A stretch of DNA of 64,000 nucleotides. Origin: JAFEDN01 sp963712715 (GTDB lineage: Bacteria > Pseudomonadota > Gammaproteobacteria > Coxiellales > Coxiellaceae). The stretch is from the NCBI GenBank assembly GCA_963712715.1, contig CAVQJI010000013.1, positions 1-64,000 on the forward strand. Direction: 5' to 3'. Shown here piece by piece: positions 45,071 to 54,105 of this stretch. The first letter of the stretch is position 1. Every line of letters starts with the position of its first letter. A program made the position numbers and the translations under genes. The notes below the pieces were generated by a model, which did no database searches, had not been told where the DNA came from, and worked only from the letters and a program-made list of their open reading frames with translations.

Positions 45071-46705
45071 ATGCTTCAGCAACTTGAACTTCATGAATTC
45101 ATGGAACTGGCCAAAACCGCCAAACGCGTGGCTGTGTACCGGGAAATCCCGGCGGACCGGCTGACTCCCATCGGCATTGTCGAAAATCTGGCCGAGGAAA
45201 TGGCAGATGGCGCCGTGTTGGAGTCAGGTTTGACAGGAGTTCCCCCTGAAGGGAACTCTCCTTACGCGATGGGGGTTCGCAAGGGGGAGAATCGCGATTC
45301 TCCCCCTTCATTCCGAGCAATCGGCTCCGCCGATGCGCAGGATACAGATAGGAAGCCATTGCCGCTGTACTCAGCGGGAATGGCTGGTATACGGCATCAG
45401 GATGCCGGCCGTTTTTCCTTTATAATGTATGACTCATTGGCGCAACTTTCTGTTAAGGATAATATCGTCTCACAGCGTATCGGCTCAAAAACGACCCATC
45501 CGGCCATGCCGCCCCTGCCGGCGTTACGGCAACTTTTAGCAGAGCTCGCCCATGCCAGCAAACACCCGTCAGTGGACTTTATGAATGCCGCGGTGGGATT
45601 CATCGCGTACGACGCCATCCGTCTGTTTGAATCCATTCCCGACCGTCATCAGCACGGCAACTCCCTACCGGAGATGCTGTTTAATTTTTATCGGAATACG
45701 CTCATGTTTGACCATCTGCAGCAAAAGCTGGTGATCAGTGTGGTGGTAGAAACGGAGAGTAATCCGGAGCAAACTTACCACAGCACCCAGGAGAAAATCT
45801 CCGCCATCGTCACCAAAATAACAGCTTCGCAAACTCATACGCCAACGCCAGTCAAAAACACACGCGCAGCCATGCCCGTAGTCACCGACGTCAGCGACGA
45901 ACAATTCATAGAACTGGTCGAGCAGGCAAAAAAATACATCATCGCCGGCGATGCTTTTCAAATCGTACTGTCGCGGTGTTTTAAACAACCCTATTGTGTA
46001 AAACCTTTTGATATTTACCGGGCGCTGCGTCGAATCAGTCCCGCACCTTATATGTTCTATTTTCCTTTCGAACAAAGTGTCATCGTCGGCGCTTCTCCGG
46101 AAAAGTTGATCAGTGTGCGTCAACGCAACGTGACGATTAATCCCATCGCCGGCACCAGGCCACGCACTCAAAACAGCAACGATCAACAAATTTCCGATGA
46201 GTTATTAAACGACAAGAAAGAGCGCGCAGAACACATGATGCTGGTAGATTTAGCGCGTAATGATTTGGGAGCGGTTTGCATGCCGGGCACTATTAAAGTC
46301 CAGGAACTGATGCAGGTAAAGCATTTCTCACATGTCAGCCATATTACCTCCGTGGTGACTGGGCAACTGCGCGAAGACAAAGACACTTTTGACGCCCTGG
46401 CCGCGACATTCCCCGCCGGCACCTTAAGCGGCGCTCCCAAGATTCGCGCCATGGAAATTATTGATGAACTTGAAACTTCCCGCCGCGGAATATATGGCGG
46501 CGCCATTTGCAGGATAGATAACCAGGGCAATCTCGATAGCTGCATAGCCATTCGTATGGCTGTGTTAACAGCCGGAGAAGCCACTATTCGTACCGGGGCC
46601 GGCATCGTTTACGATTCAAATCCTGAATCAGAAGCCCGGGAAACACGATATAAAGCGCAGTCGGTATTAGAAGCCATCCGCATCGCGGAGGAGGAATTGG
46701 TATGA
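45071..46705 (+). CDS. trpE: Anthranilate synthase component I, with an in-frame palindromic-element insertion
   Basis: 544 residues; the usual length is about 490. The catalytic domain is intact: GDAFQIVLSRCF, VGASPEKLISV, NPIAGTRPRTQ, GTLSGAPKIRAMEIIDE, GAGIVYDSNPE. Converts chorismate and glutamine (or ammonia) to anthranilate with TrpG. The extra length lies at residues about 55-110 (GLTGVPPEGNSPYAMG... to GIRHQ), encoded by a palindromic repeat at 45261-45344 plus a preceding hairpin, sitting directly behind the inhibitor-binding LES motif and before GRFSF. This could alter feedback inhibition by tryptophan. AGGAAAAG precedes the ATG. The stop overlaps trpG (ATGA). Confidence 0.95.
   Translation: MLQQLELHEFMELAKTAKRVAVYREIPADRLTPIGIVENLAEEMADGAVLESGLTGVPPEGNSPYAMGVRKGENRDSPPSFRAIGSADAQDTDRKPLPLYSAGMAGIRHQDAGRFSFIMYDSLAQLSVKDNIVSQRIGSKTTHPAMPPLPALRQLLAELAHASKHPSVDFMNAAVGFIAYDAIRLFESIPDRHQHGNSLPEMLFNFYRNTLMFDHLQQKLVISVVVETESNPEQTYHSTQEKISAIVTKITASQTHTPTPVKNTRAAMPVVTDVSDEQFIELVEQAKKYIIAGDAFQIVLSRCFKQPYCVKPFDIYRALRRISPAPYMFYFPFEQSVIVGASPEKLISVRQRNVTINPIAGTRPRTQNSNDQQISDELLNDKKERAEHMMLVDLARNDLGAVCMPGTIKVQELMQVKHFSHVSHITSVVTGQLREDKDTFDALAATFPAGTLSGAPKIRAMEIIDELETSRRGIYGGAICRIDNQGNLDSCIAIRMAVLTAGEATIRTGAGIVYDSNPESEARETRYKAQSVLEAIRIAEEELV
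45261..45344 (+). repeat. GGGGGA/TCCCCC palindromic repeat inside trpE
   Basis: A unit containing GATGGGGGTTCGCAAGGGGG, a palindromic centre of GGGGGAGAATCG, its complement CGATTCTCCCCC, and TTCATTCCGAGC with GCAGGATA at the end. Sister copies: 47301-47384 (inverted) and 61116-61194. Here it reads in frame through the enzyme. The short hairpin GGAGTTCCC/GGGAACTC lies just before it (45237-45258). Confidence 0.8.
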
Positions 46706-47295
46706 TCCTGATTATCGATAATTATGACAGCTTCACCTACAATCTTTATCAAAGTGTCGCGCAGTTTTATCCGAAAATAAAGGTAATTCGCAACGATAGA
46801 ATCACCGTTGCCGAAATAAAATCCCTGCAGCCCTCTGGAATTATTTTATCTCCCGGCCCTGGTCGTCCAGAAACAGCGGGAATATGCATTGATTTAATCC
46901 GCGGAGCAGATAAGCAAATACCCTTATTAGGCGTCTGTTTAGGACATCAGGCTATTGTCCATGCGTTTGGCGGCCGGATTGTCCAAGCTCCTGACATTGT
47001 CCACGGCAAACCTGAATTAATTTTTCACCATCGCAAAGGAATATACCAGCACCTGCCACTGCCTTTTGCGGCCGGACGATATCATTCATTAATAGCCGAT
47101 CCCGATTCATTTCCAGATAGCCTGTCCATCGAAGCTGAAAATGCCGAAGGTTTAATCATGGGTGTTCGTCACCGTCATTTACCAATCTATGGCGTGCAAT
47201 TTCACCCGGAATCCATTTTAACTCCCGCGGGTGATGCGTTGTTACAGAACTTCGTCCAGCAAGTTTCGCTGAGTACAGCGAAACTTGCTTCCTGA
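46702..47295 (+). CDS. trpG: Anthranilate synthase component II (glutamine amidotransferase)
   Basis: 197 residues. Class I amidotransferase triad: GVCLGHQAIVHAFGG (Cys nucleophile) and QFHPESILTPAGDAL (His-Glu). Supplies ammonia from glutamine to TrpE. It starts in the ATGA overlap with trpE behind GGAGGAGG. The last 12 residues (QQVSLSTAKLAS) are encoded by a 14-bp perfect inverted repeat at 47258-47289, so the C-terminus has been extended or replaced by a palindrome, possibly without effect on the enzyme. Confidence 0.95.
   Translation: MILIIDNYDSFTYNLYQSVAQFYPKIKVIRNDRITVAEIKSLQPSGIILSPGPGRPETAGICIDLIRGADKQIPLLGVCLGHQAIVHAFGGRIVQAPDIVHGKPELIFHHRKGIYQHLPLPFAAGRYHSLIADPDSFPDSLSIEAENAEGLIMGVRHRHLPIYGVQFHPESILTPAGDALLQNFVQQVSLSTAKLAS
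47258..47289. terminator. Perfect hairpin at the 3' end of trpG
   Basis: AGCAAGTTTCGCTG pairs with CAGCGAAACTTGCT around the loop AGTA. The stop TGA lies three bases on. There is no T-tract, so it is better seen as a palindromic repeat or an mRNA processing/stability structure than as an intrinsic terminator. Confidence 0.5.
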
Positions 47296-47435
47296 TTTAT
47301 ATCCTGTGCTCGGCAGAGCCGATGCTCGGAATGAAGGGGGAGCGCTTCACGCTGCTCCCCCTTGCGATCCCCCATGGCGTAGGGTGATTTATTTTATTAA
47401 ATCTATTAGTTAAAATTGAACTATGAAGAGAGTAT
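47296..47435 (-). repeat. trpG-trpD spacer filled by a palindromic repeat
   Basis: 47301-47384 is an inverted copy of the repeat in trpE (45261-45344) and at 61116-61194; read on the minus strand it gives CCATGGGGGATCGCAAGGGG and ends CACAGGATA. Its presence splits the otherwise overlapping trp operon by 140 bases. Its GC-rich stem could pause transcription or stabilise the upstream mRNA. No ORF. Confidence 0.8.
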
Positions 47436-48458
47436 ATGCTGTTAAAAACGAGTATTGAGAAACTCATGCAGAGACAGGATCTGGATAGTCAAACCTGTCA
47501 ACAGGCATTAACCGAAATGATGGCTGCGGATGCAAATCCTCTACAAACCGCGGCTTTTTTAGTCCTGTTGCGATCTAAAAATGAAACTCCGGAAGAATTA
47601 TGCGGTATGGTCGCAGCTCTGAAAGATAAAATGATTAAGGTGCGCACTCCTCATCGGTTGTTAGATATTGTCGGTACCGGTGGCGACGGTTCTCGCACCA
47701 TTAACATTTCAACCGGCAGCGCCATTCTGGCGGCGAGCTGTGGAGTTAAAATTGCAAAACATGGTAACCGGGCGGTCACTTCATTAGCGGGAAGCGCCGA
47801 TGTTTTGGAGGCTCTGGGTGTTAATATCCATTTGTCTCCCGAAAAAATCGCTGCCGGTATCGATGAAATTGGTATCGGTTTTTGTTTTGCCCCTGATTTT
47901 CATCCTGCTATTCGTGAGTTGCGGCAAGTGCGCCGGGAACTGAATGTGCCCACTACTTTTAATATTCTCGGTCCATTATTAAATCCCGCCAATCCTGCGC
48001 ATTTTTTAATGGGAGTTTATCATGAAACTCTCCTCGCACCTGTGGCGCAGGCGTTAAAACATATGGGTGTGCAACGTTCCATCGTGGCTCATGGCATCGG
48101 CCTGGATGAAATCAGTTGTGCCGGTCCCGTGCAGGTAATGGAGATTTCGGACGCGGGAATTCAGGAATCCATTATCGATGCTGAAAAAATCGGTCTTGGT
48201 CGTTGCCGGCTGGCGGATTTACAGGGCGGAGATGCCAACGCCAATGCCGCAAAACTGCTGGAAGTATTTTCTGGTAAAAATTCAGATCCTTCAGCTAAAG
48301 CCATCGGTGATACCTTAATTTTGAACGTGGCAGTCGCGCTCTATTTATATGGTCTTCACTCCTCTATTACGGAAGCCATCCACCATGCCAAGGAAAGCCT
48401 GTTAAGCGCTCGGGCTTTAATTCTCTTAAAAAACTGGATTGCCTTTACCCATGACTAG
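47436..48458 (+). CDS. trpD: Anthranilate phosphoribosyltransferase
   Basis: 340 residues, full length. DIVGTGGDGSRTINIST (phosphoribosyl diphosphate loop), AKHGNRAVTSLAGSADVLEALG (KHGN and metal site), and NILGPLLNPANP are the defining motifs. Transfers the phosphoribosyl group to anthranilate. It overlaps trpC by eight bases (start 48451). Confidence 0.95.
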   Translation: MLLKTSIEKLMQRQDLDSQTCQQALTEMMAADANPLQTAAFLVLLRSKNETPEELCGMVAALKDKMIKVRTPHRLLDIVGTGGDGSRTINISTGSAILAASCGVKIAKHGNRAVTSLAGSADVLEALGVNIHLSPEKIAAGIDEIGIGFCFAPDFHPAIRELRQVRRELNVPTTFNILGPLLNPANPAHFLMGVYHETLLAPVAQALKHMGVQRSIVAHGIGLDEISCAGPVQVMEISDAGIQESIIDAEKIGLGRCRLADLQGGDANANAAKLLEVFSGKNSDPSAKAIGDTLILNVAVALYLYGLHSSITEAIHHAKESLLSARALILLKNWIAFTHD

Positions 48459-49254
48459 TCAACTTGAAAAAATTATTTTACAAAAACATCGTGAAGTCGA
48501 TGCGTTAAAATGTCTGGTCGCGGAGCAGCCGCAACATATCATCGGCCAAATTTTGCGAGGAACACATCATTCACTCTCAAAAAAGAGTTTCAAAAAAGCA
48601 TTACGCTATTCCAGTCTGGCGATCATCGCGGAAATAAAGCGCAAATCTCCCAGTAAAGGTATGCTGGCGCCGATCAACGATCCGGCGGCTTTGGCAAAAA
48701 ATTACGTTGCCAGCGGAGCTAACGCCATTTCTGTCTTAACAGATGAAATGTTTTTTAGCGGAAAATTAGCGGACTTAACCACAGTCAGTAGTACACTGCG
48801 GAAAGAAGTTCACCCGGTATTACGCAAGGATTTCATCATTGATGAGATTCAAATTGCTGAAGCCGCGATGGCCGGCGCTGATGCGATTTTAATTATCGTC
48901 GCGGCAGTGTATGAGCAAACAAAAACCCTACTCAATTGCGCAAAGAATTTCGGTCTTGAGGCTTTAATTGAAGTCCATAATCAACAAGAACTGGAACTGG
49001 CATTAAACAGCGGCGCTGAAATTATCGGAATTAATAATCGCGACCTTCACAGCCTGCAGGTAGATACCGAGCAGGCGTTAAAATTAATTGAGAATATTCC
49101 GCCGGAAATTGTGCGTGTCGCTGAATCCGGTATTCTGGCTCCGGAACTGGCGCGGGATTATTATCGCGCCGGCTTTGACGCGGTATTAATTGGTGAAGCT
49201 TTGGTTAAATCCGGTCAGCCGGAAAAATTTATGCAAGCGTGTCGACATGTCTAA
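48451..49254 (+). CDS. trpC: Indole-3-glycerol phosphate synthase
   Basis: 267 residues from the ATG at 48451. IIAEIKRKSPSKG (catalytic Glu and Lys), ISVLTDEMFFSGKL, VLRKDFIIDEIQI (catalytic Lys), EIIGINNRDLHS and VAESGI match the family throughout. Forms the indole ring. It overlaps trpD and trpF (start 49247) and is therefore not fused to trpF as in enteric bacteria. Confidence 0.95.
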   Translation: MTSQLEKIILQKHREVDALKCLVAEQPQHIIGQILRGTHHSLSKKSFKKALRYSSLAIIAEIKRKSPSKGMLAPINDPAALAKNYVASGANAISVLTDEMFFSGKLADLTTVSSTLRKEVHPVLRKDFIIDEIQIAEAAMAGADAILIIVAAVYEQTKTLLNCAKNFGLEALIEVHNQQELELALNSGAEIIGINNRDLHSLQVDTEQALKLIENIPPEIVRVAESGILAPELARDYYRAGFDAVLIGEALVKSGQPEKFMQACRHV

Positions 49255-49996
49255 ACCCTTAATTAAAATTTGCGGTATTATGGATGCAGAGATTGCCGGT
49301 CAGGCGGCGCAGATGGGCGTGGATTTCATCGGCATCGTTTTTCACCCGGCATCTCGGCGTTACGTTAATATTAATCAGGCAAAAAAGATCGTAGCCGCGG
49401 CAAAAGCCGGAAATGCTCAACCCGTGGGGGTATTTGTGAATCATTCGGCGCAACAAATGGCTGAAATAGCCAGTGCTACCGGCATTCAATATATTCAGCT
49501 TCACGGCCCGCAATCTCTTCGCCAGCATTATTTACTGCCCGAAAAATATTCCCGCATCTACGTGCAAACTGTTCCTCCCGACGGAGTTATAGTCTCGAAT
49601 GAATTTTCGATATCGTCATTGCGAGCGCCAGCGAAGCAATCCAGTTCGTACTTCGGACAACGCTCTGTACTGGATTGCTTCGCTGGCGCTCGCAATGACG
49701 AATACCTGAGAGATTGCAACCCGGTTAGGGATTTTCTCTTATTTGACGCACTGAACCCGGGCCAGGGCCACGCCTTTAATTGGGATAACTTTCAATACAC
49801 GGGTCAATATCGTCATGGTCTGGCAGGCGGCTTAACCCCGATGAATGTAGAAACGGCGATAAAAAAAATCCAGCCGGTATTGGTGGATGTTTCCAGCGGG
49901 GTAGAAAATTCAACCGGAAACAAAGACCCTGACCTTATTCAACAATTTATTAACGCCGTTCAAAACACCACCAGGAACACACAACATGCAAAATAA
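49247..49996 (+). CDS. trpF: Phosphoribosylanthranilate isomerase, with an in-frame palindromic-element insertion
   Basis: 249 residues; the usual length is about 205. KICGIMDAE (catalytic Cys), GIVFHPASRRYV, GVFVNHSAQQM, LFDALNPGQGHAFNW (catalytic Asp) and AGGLTPMNVETAI show a complete barrel enzyme. About 37 extra residues (VSNEFSISSLRAP... to FAGARNDE) lie between YVQTVPPDG and VRDFLLFD and are encoded by the 87-bp palindrome at 49614-49700 and its left flank. The insertion is a multiple of three, contains no stop and probably forms a surface loop. The start overlaps trpC by eight bases. Confidence 0.92.
   Translation: MSKPLIKICGIMDAEIAGQAAQMGVDFIGIVFHPASRRYVNINQAKKIVAAAKAGNAQPVGVFVNHSAQQMAEIASATGIQYIQLHGPQSLRQHYLLPEKYSRIYVQTVPPDGVIVSNEFSISSLRAPAKQSSSYFGQRSVLDCFAGARNDEYLRDCNPVRDFLLFDALNPGQGHAFNWDNFQYTGQYRHGLAGGLTPMNVETAIKKIQPVLVDVSSGVENSTGNKDPDLIQQFINAVQNTTRNTQHAK
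49614..49700 (+). repeat. 87-bp CGTCATTGCGAG palindrome inside trpF
   Basis: Same length and arms as the core of 33308-33394; its unpaired centre is inverted relative to that copy. The shared left flank TGAATTTTCGATAT (49600-49613) equals 33294-33307, showing that the mobile unit is longer than the palindrome. It encodes SLRAPAKQSS and LDCFAGARND, a peptide pattern also known from Rickettsia palindromic elements. Confidence 0.88.
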
Positions 49997-51182
49997 TTTA
50001 TTATGGGCCGAACAGGGGCGTTATGGAGAATTTGGCGGAACTTATCTTCCGGAATTACTCATGACTCCATTGCATGAACTGACCAAAGCATGGATAAAAA
50101 TTCGTTCCAGCCGAAAATTCCAGCGTATACTGGGAACTCTGCTAAAAAATTATGCCGGCCGCCCCACCCCCTTGACTGAAGTAACGCGGTTTTCCGCGGC
50201 AATTAACGGGCCCAGAGTATTTTTAAAACGCGAAGATTTACTGCATACCGGCGCGCACAAATTAAATAATGCCCTCGGCCAATGTTTACTCGCTAAAATG
50301 ATGGGCAAAAAACGCATCATCGCCGAAACCGGCGCTGGTCAACATGGCGTAGCCACTGCCGCGGCCTGCGCGCATTTAGGATTAACTTGCGTAATATATA
50401 TGGGTAGCGAGGATATTCACCGGCAGCAACCCAACGTACTGAGAATGCGACTGATGGGGGCGCAGGTAATCGCCGTCGAAAACGGCGCGGCCACGTTAAA
50501 AGATGCGATTAACGAAGCACTCCGCGACTGGTCTGAATCTTTTGAGGATACCCATTATTGTTTGGGATCCGCGTTAGGGCCCCATCCTTATCCGGAAATG
50601 GTTGCCGTGTTTCAATCCGTCATTGGTAAAGAATGTGCGAAGCAGTTACCGAAATTTGCAGCAGCGAATGCCGATGTCATCATTGCCAGCGTCGGCGGCG
50701 GATCGAATTCGATTGGAATTTTCTCTGAATTTCTTGCCAGCCCACGCGTGCGGCTGATTGGCGTCGAAGCTGGCGGTCATGGTTCACTGTTAGGAGAGCA
50801 CGCTGCGCGCTTTCAGGCTGGCACGCGAGGCGTTTTGCACGGCTGTTATACTTATGTTTTACAGGATCAACACGGCCAAATCGCACCCACCGCCTCGATT
50901 TCCGCAGGACTGGATTACCCGGCGGTGGGTCCACAGCATGCGCAATTATTTGCGCAAAAACGTGTGGAATATGTCGCCGTCAAAGATCATCAGGCTGTCG
51001 ATGCCCTGCAATTATTAGCCCGAACCGAAGGGATTATCTGCGCTTTGGAATCTGCGCATGCACTGGCATATTTAGTGGAAATAGCGCCAGGCCTCGCCAA
51101 AAACCAGTGTGTTATCGTTAATTTATCCGGGCGTGGCGATAAAGATTTAGCGCAGCTCAATGCGAAGGAGTGTCTGCGATGA
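49986..51182 (+). CDS. trpB: Tryptophan synthase beta chain
   Basis: 398 residues, family-length. GRPTPLTEVTRF, LKREDLLHTGAHKLNNALGQ (the Lys binding pyridoxal phosphate), ETGAGQHGVATA, GSNSIGIF and LSGRGDKD are all present. Condenses indole and serine. It overlaps trpF by 11 bases and trpA by an ATGA. Confidence 0.96.
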   Translation: MQNNLLWAEQGRYGEFGGTYLPELLMTPLHELTKAWIKIRSSRKFQRILGTLLKNYAGRPTPLTEVTRFSAAINGPRVFLKREDLLHTGAHKLNNALGQCLLAKMMGKKRIIAETGAGQHGVATAAACAHLGLTCVIYMGSEDIHRQQPNVLRMRLMGAQVIAVENGAATLKDAINEALRDWSESFEDTHYCLGSALGPHPYPEMVAVFQSVIGKECAKQLPKFAAANADVIIASVGGGSNSIGIFSEFLASPRVRLIGVEAGGHGSLLGEHAARFQAGTRGVLHGCYTYVLQDQHGQIAPTASISAGLDYPAVGPQHAQLFAQKRVEYVAVKDHQAVDALQLLARTEGIICALESAHALAYLVEIAPGLAKNQCVIVNLSGRGDKDLAQLNAKECLR

Positions 51183-51979
51183 TGAATGGTATAAAACGCA
51201 TTCAGGATACGTTCACAACGGGAAAAGCGTTTATCGGTTATTTAACCGCCGGTGACGGTGGCATTAAACGATCTTTAGATGCTGCTTTGGCTTTAATTGA
51301 AGGCGGAATCAATATGTTGGAAATCGGCGTGCCGTTTTCAGACCCCATTGCCGACGGTCCGGTCATTCAAAGAGCCTCCCAACGCGCCCTGACCCGCGGC
51401 ACAAATCTAAAAGATGTGTTGTGGCTTGCCGAAAATATTCGAAAAAACAGCTCAATTCCGCTGATTTTATTTAGTTATTTAAATCCCCTTTTAGCGGTGT
51501 TTAACTCGGATTTTTTTCACGACGCCGGCGCTGTGGGAATGGATGGCGTATTAATTGTTGATTGCCCGGTTGAAGAATCATCTCTGTTTCACGAGCAATG
51601 TCTGCGGAATCACCTTGCGCCGATTCAGGTGATTACACCGTCTACTCCTCCCGCGCGTATTCGTCATATCACTCAATACGCAGAAGGATTTTTATATTAC
51701 GCCTGCCGGAAAGGCACCACCGGCATACGCTCTGATTTGCCTGACAGTTTCGCGGCAAACATATCCTCGCTTAAATCCCTGGTGCATTTGCCGGTGGTAG
51801 CTGGATTTGGCATAGCCGATCATTCAACCGCACAAAGAGTTTTAGAACACGCCGATGGCGTGGTCATTGGTTCATTGTTTGTCAAAGCGCTGGAAGACGG
51901 CATACACTTTGATGAATTAATCCGTTTAACGCAAAGCGTTAATCCATTAATAAATAAGAAGGAGGTAATCAACCCATGA
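51179..51979 (+). CDS. trpA: Tryptophan synthase alpha chain
   Basis: 266 residues from the ATG at 51179, which overlaps the trpB stop and has AAGGAG seven bases ahead. IGYLTAGDGG, MLEIGVPFSDPIADGPVIQ (catalytic Glu), GMDGVLIVDCPVEE (catalytic Asp) and VAGFGIADHS are standard. Cleaves indole glycerol phosphate and passes indole to TrpB. Confidence 0.96.
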   Translation: MMNGIKRIQDTFTTGKAFIGYLTAGDGGIKRSLDAALALIEGGINMLEIGVPFSDPIADGPVIQRASQRALTRGTNLKDVLWLAENIRKNSSIPLILFSYLNPLLAVFNSDFFHDAGAVGMDGVLIVDCPVEESSLFHEQCLRNHLAPIQVITPSTPPARIRHITQYAEGFLYYACRKGTTGIRSDLPDSFAANISSLKSLVHLPVVAGFGIADHSTAQRVLEHADGVVIGSLFVKALEDGIHFDELIRLTQSVNPLINKKEVINP

Positions 51980-52992
51980 TTTTGGTATTAGAAGCAAACA
52001 CCACTCAAAAACAGGTGGACGCCTTACTGGCTAAACTGGCGTGGATGAGTTTACAGGGCGTACCACGCGAAGAAAATGGCCGTTATTATATCGCCATCGT
52101 CAACGGCGCGGATGCCAATACTGATTTAAATCAATTTTCGACATTTTCCTGCGTCGAAAAAATATTGCCTTTAACTCAAAAATTTAAATTAGCCAGCCGT
52201 GAGTTCCGAACAGAACGCACCGTCATTCATTTCAAAAATCATTCTATTGGCGGTGACGTATTAACAGTCATGGCGGGGCCCTGCTCGATTGAATCCGAAG
52301 AGCAGATTCAGCAAACCGCGGCTTTGGTGGCGGCATCGGGGGCGAATGTTTTACGCGGCGGCGCATTTAAACCGCGCACTTCTCCGTACGACTTCCAGGG
52401 ACTTGGCGAAACTGGCTTGCGGTATCTGCAGGCCGCCGCGAAAGAGCATCATTTACTGTGTGTCTCGGAAGTAATGGACACTCAGGAGATTGACCTGGTG
52501 GCGAATTACGTGGATATTTTGCAAATCGGCGCGCGCAATATGCAGAATTTCAGCTTACTGAAGCAGGTGGGGAAAGCGGGAAAACCGGTGCTGCTCAAGC
52601 GAGGGATGTCGGCCACTTATATGGATTTTTTAATGGCGGCCGAATATATATTACAGGCCGGCAATCCCAATGTGATTTTGTGCGAACGCGGCATTCGCAC
52701 TTTTGAAACGTACGCACGAAATACGCTCGATATCGCGGCGGCCCCTATTTTGCAGGAATTGAGCCATTTGCCAGTGGTTATCGATCCCAGTCACGGTGTC
52801 GGTCTGCGCAGCGTAGTTCCACCCATGGTTTATGCGGCCATAGCCGCAGGCTGCGACGGGATAATGGTAGAAGTCCATCCTCACCCCGATCTCGCCCTGT
52901 CTGATTCCAAACAAACGATTTCACCACAAACCTTCGCCGAAATGATGACTGTCGCGCACCGAATCAGACAGGCGGTTAAGAATTTAAAATGA
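51976..52992 (+). CDS. aroF: 3-deoxy-7-phosphoheptulonate synthase (DAHP synthase, type I beta)
   Basis: 338 residues. An N-terminal ferredoxin-like regulatory domain (residues 1-68; MILVLEANTTQKQVDALL) precedes the barrel: VMAGPCSIESEEQI, GAFKPRTSPYDFQGLG, QIGARNMQNFSLL, KRGMSATYMDF and DPSHGVG. Makes the first intermediate of the shikimate pathway. It starts in the trpA stop (ATGA) behind AAGGAGG, so aromatic precursor supply is co-transcribed with tryptophan synthesis. The regulatory domain may bind an aromatic amino acid. Confidence 0.93.
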   Translation: MILVLEANTTQKQVDALLAKLAWMSLQGVPREENGRYYIAIVNGADANTDLNQFSTFSCVEKILPLTQKFKLASREFRTERTVIHFKNHSIGGDVLTVMAGPCSIESEEQIQQTAALVAASGANVLRGGAFKPRTSPYDFQGLGETGLRYLQAAAKEHHLLCVSEVMDTQEIDLVANYVDILQIGARNMQNFSLLKQVGKAGKPVLLKRGMSATYMDFLMAAEYILQAGNPNVILCERGIRTFETYARNTLDIAAAPILQELSHLPVVIDPSHGVGLRSVVPPMVYAAIAAGCDGIMVEVHPHPDLALSDSKQTISPQTFAEMMTVAHRIRQAVKNLK

Positions 52993-54105
52993 CAGAAATG
53001 CGCCTAAATAATAAAATCCTAAAGTTTTTTTAGCTATAAAATCAGTCGTCAGTTCAGTGCCTGTTCTAAACTCGAGTTCAGGAATTTTTGTAAAAAATGC
53101 AGCACCGACACCGATATCATTATAAAAAAGTCGCGCTTTGCCGGATCGCTCACCGATAAGGCTAGAACCCCAGTAGACTTTATAACGTGGACCATGAATG
53201 GGTATTGCAATAGAATTTTCCATAAACCAGCTCGGTTTGAACTTCTTGCCATTATTCCCAATTAAATTTTTGGAGGGTAGGTAACCTGCCCCAAAAAAGT
53301 TGGCGCCATGATAATAAAATCGGTTAGAAAGGCCAACGCCATCTTTATATCCAGATGGTGAGGAGTAAGAATCCCCTCTATTTAAATTGTTATAGCTATA
53401 AACAAAAATTCTTGCCTCTAAATTTTTCCAATAATTCCAGGCAAAACCACCACTGAGATCAAATTGACGTTTACTGAAATCCATACTGCCTTGATGTGAG
53501 TTTGTAACTCCTTGCCCGCTTTTTTGACCCCAAAATCGGGACTGTGTGAATAAATAAATATCACGGCTTTTGGAAAGATAAATATTGAGTTCAATATCCA
53601 GGGTAAAAAGAGGGTGGTATCCCACTCCATTCGGCGCCGTTTTTGTACCGGTTGGAATTATTCTGAATCCGATTCCACCCCAAACCAACTTGAGCGGCGC
53701 AAGCGCATAATTAGCATAGGTTAAAGCCGGGAACGGCTGACTGGGAATCAAACGCGGCGGTGGCTGAGGTCTATTACCAGGAAACAGAAATCGCTGTGGT
53801 GGGAAAAAATTGGCCTTTTGAATTTTAGCGGGTGACTCATCAGTGGTGTTGGCTGCCTTTTTCAAAGACTGATGCTTTGAAATAGGTGTCACCGATTCCG
53901 GCTGGACATACACGGCAAATGACGTCTTTTCTGGCTGGGGATCCCCGGCAAATGACGCCTTTCCAGAGAACGGGAGAACACATAGCAATAATAAAAAATA
54001 CCTGACTAAATTTTTTTCAAATTTTATAAATCGTGATTTGTTTTTCAAAGTGAGATCATCCTTGATATAAAAGTTCCAAAACACGCCAATTTTTTTCTTT
54101 ATCAA
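52984..54105 (-). CDS. Predicted outer-membrane beta-barrel protein
   Basis: 373 residues. A signal-like segment (YFLLLLCVLPFSGKASFA) lies at residues 36-53, so the real start may be later than 54105, although no ATG is near. A Pro-rich linker (PPQRFLFPGNRPQPPPRL) is followed by alternating amphipathic strands (IELNIYLSKSRDIYLFTQSRF, GFAWNYWKNLEARIFVYSY, LFYNDIGVGAAFFTK) that end in Phe (YLGAFLSF), the mark of an outer-membrane barrel. I do not recognise the family. It overlaps the DAHP synthase end by nine bases on the opposite strand. Confidence 0.6.
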   Translation of the reverse strand: MIKKKIGVFWNFYIKDDLTLKNKSRFIKFEKNLVRYFLLLLCVLPFSGKASFAGDPQPEKTSFAVYVQPESVTPISKHQSLKKAANTTDESPAKIQKANFFPPQRFLFPGNRPQPPPRLIPSQPFPALTYANYALAPLKLVWGGIGFRIIPTGTKTAPNGVGYHPLFTLDIELNIYLSKSRDIYLFTQSRFWGQKSGQGVTNSHQGSMDFSKRQFDLSGGFAWNYWKNLEARIFVYSYNNLNRGDSYSSPSGYKDGVGLSNRFYYHGANFFGAGYLPSKNLIGNNGKKFKPSWFMENSIAIPIHGPRYKVYWGSSLIGERSGKARLFYNDIGVGAAFFTKIPELEFRTGTELTTDFIAKKTLGFYYLGAFLSF

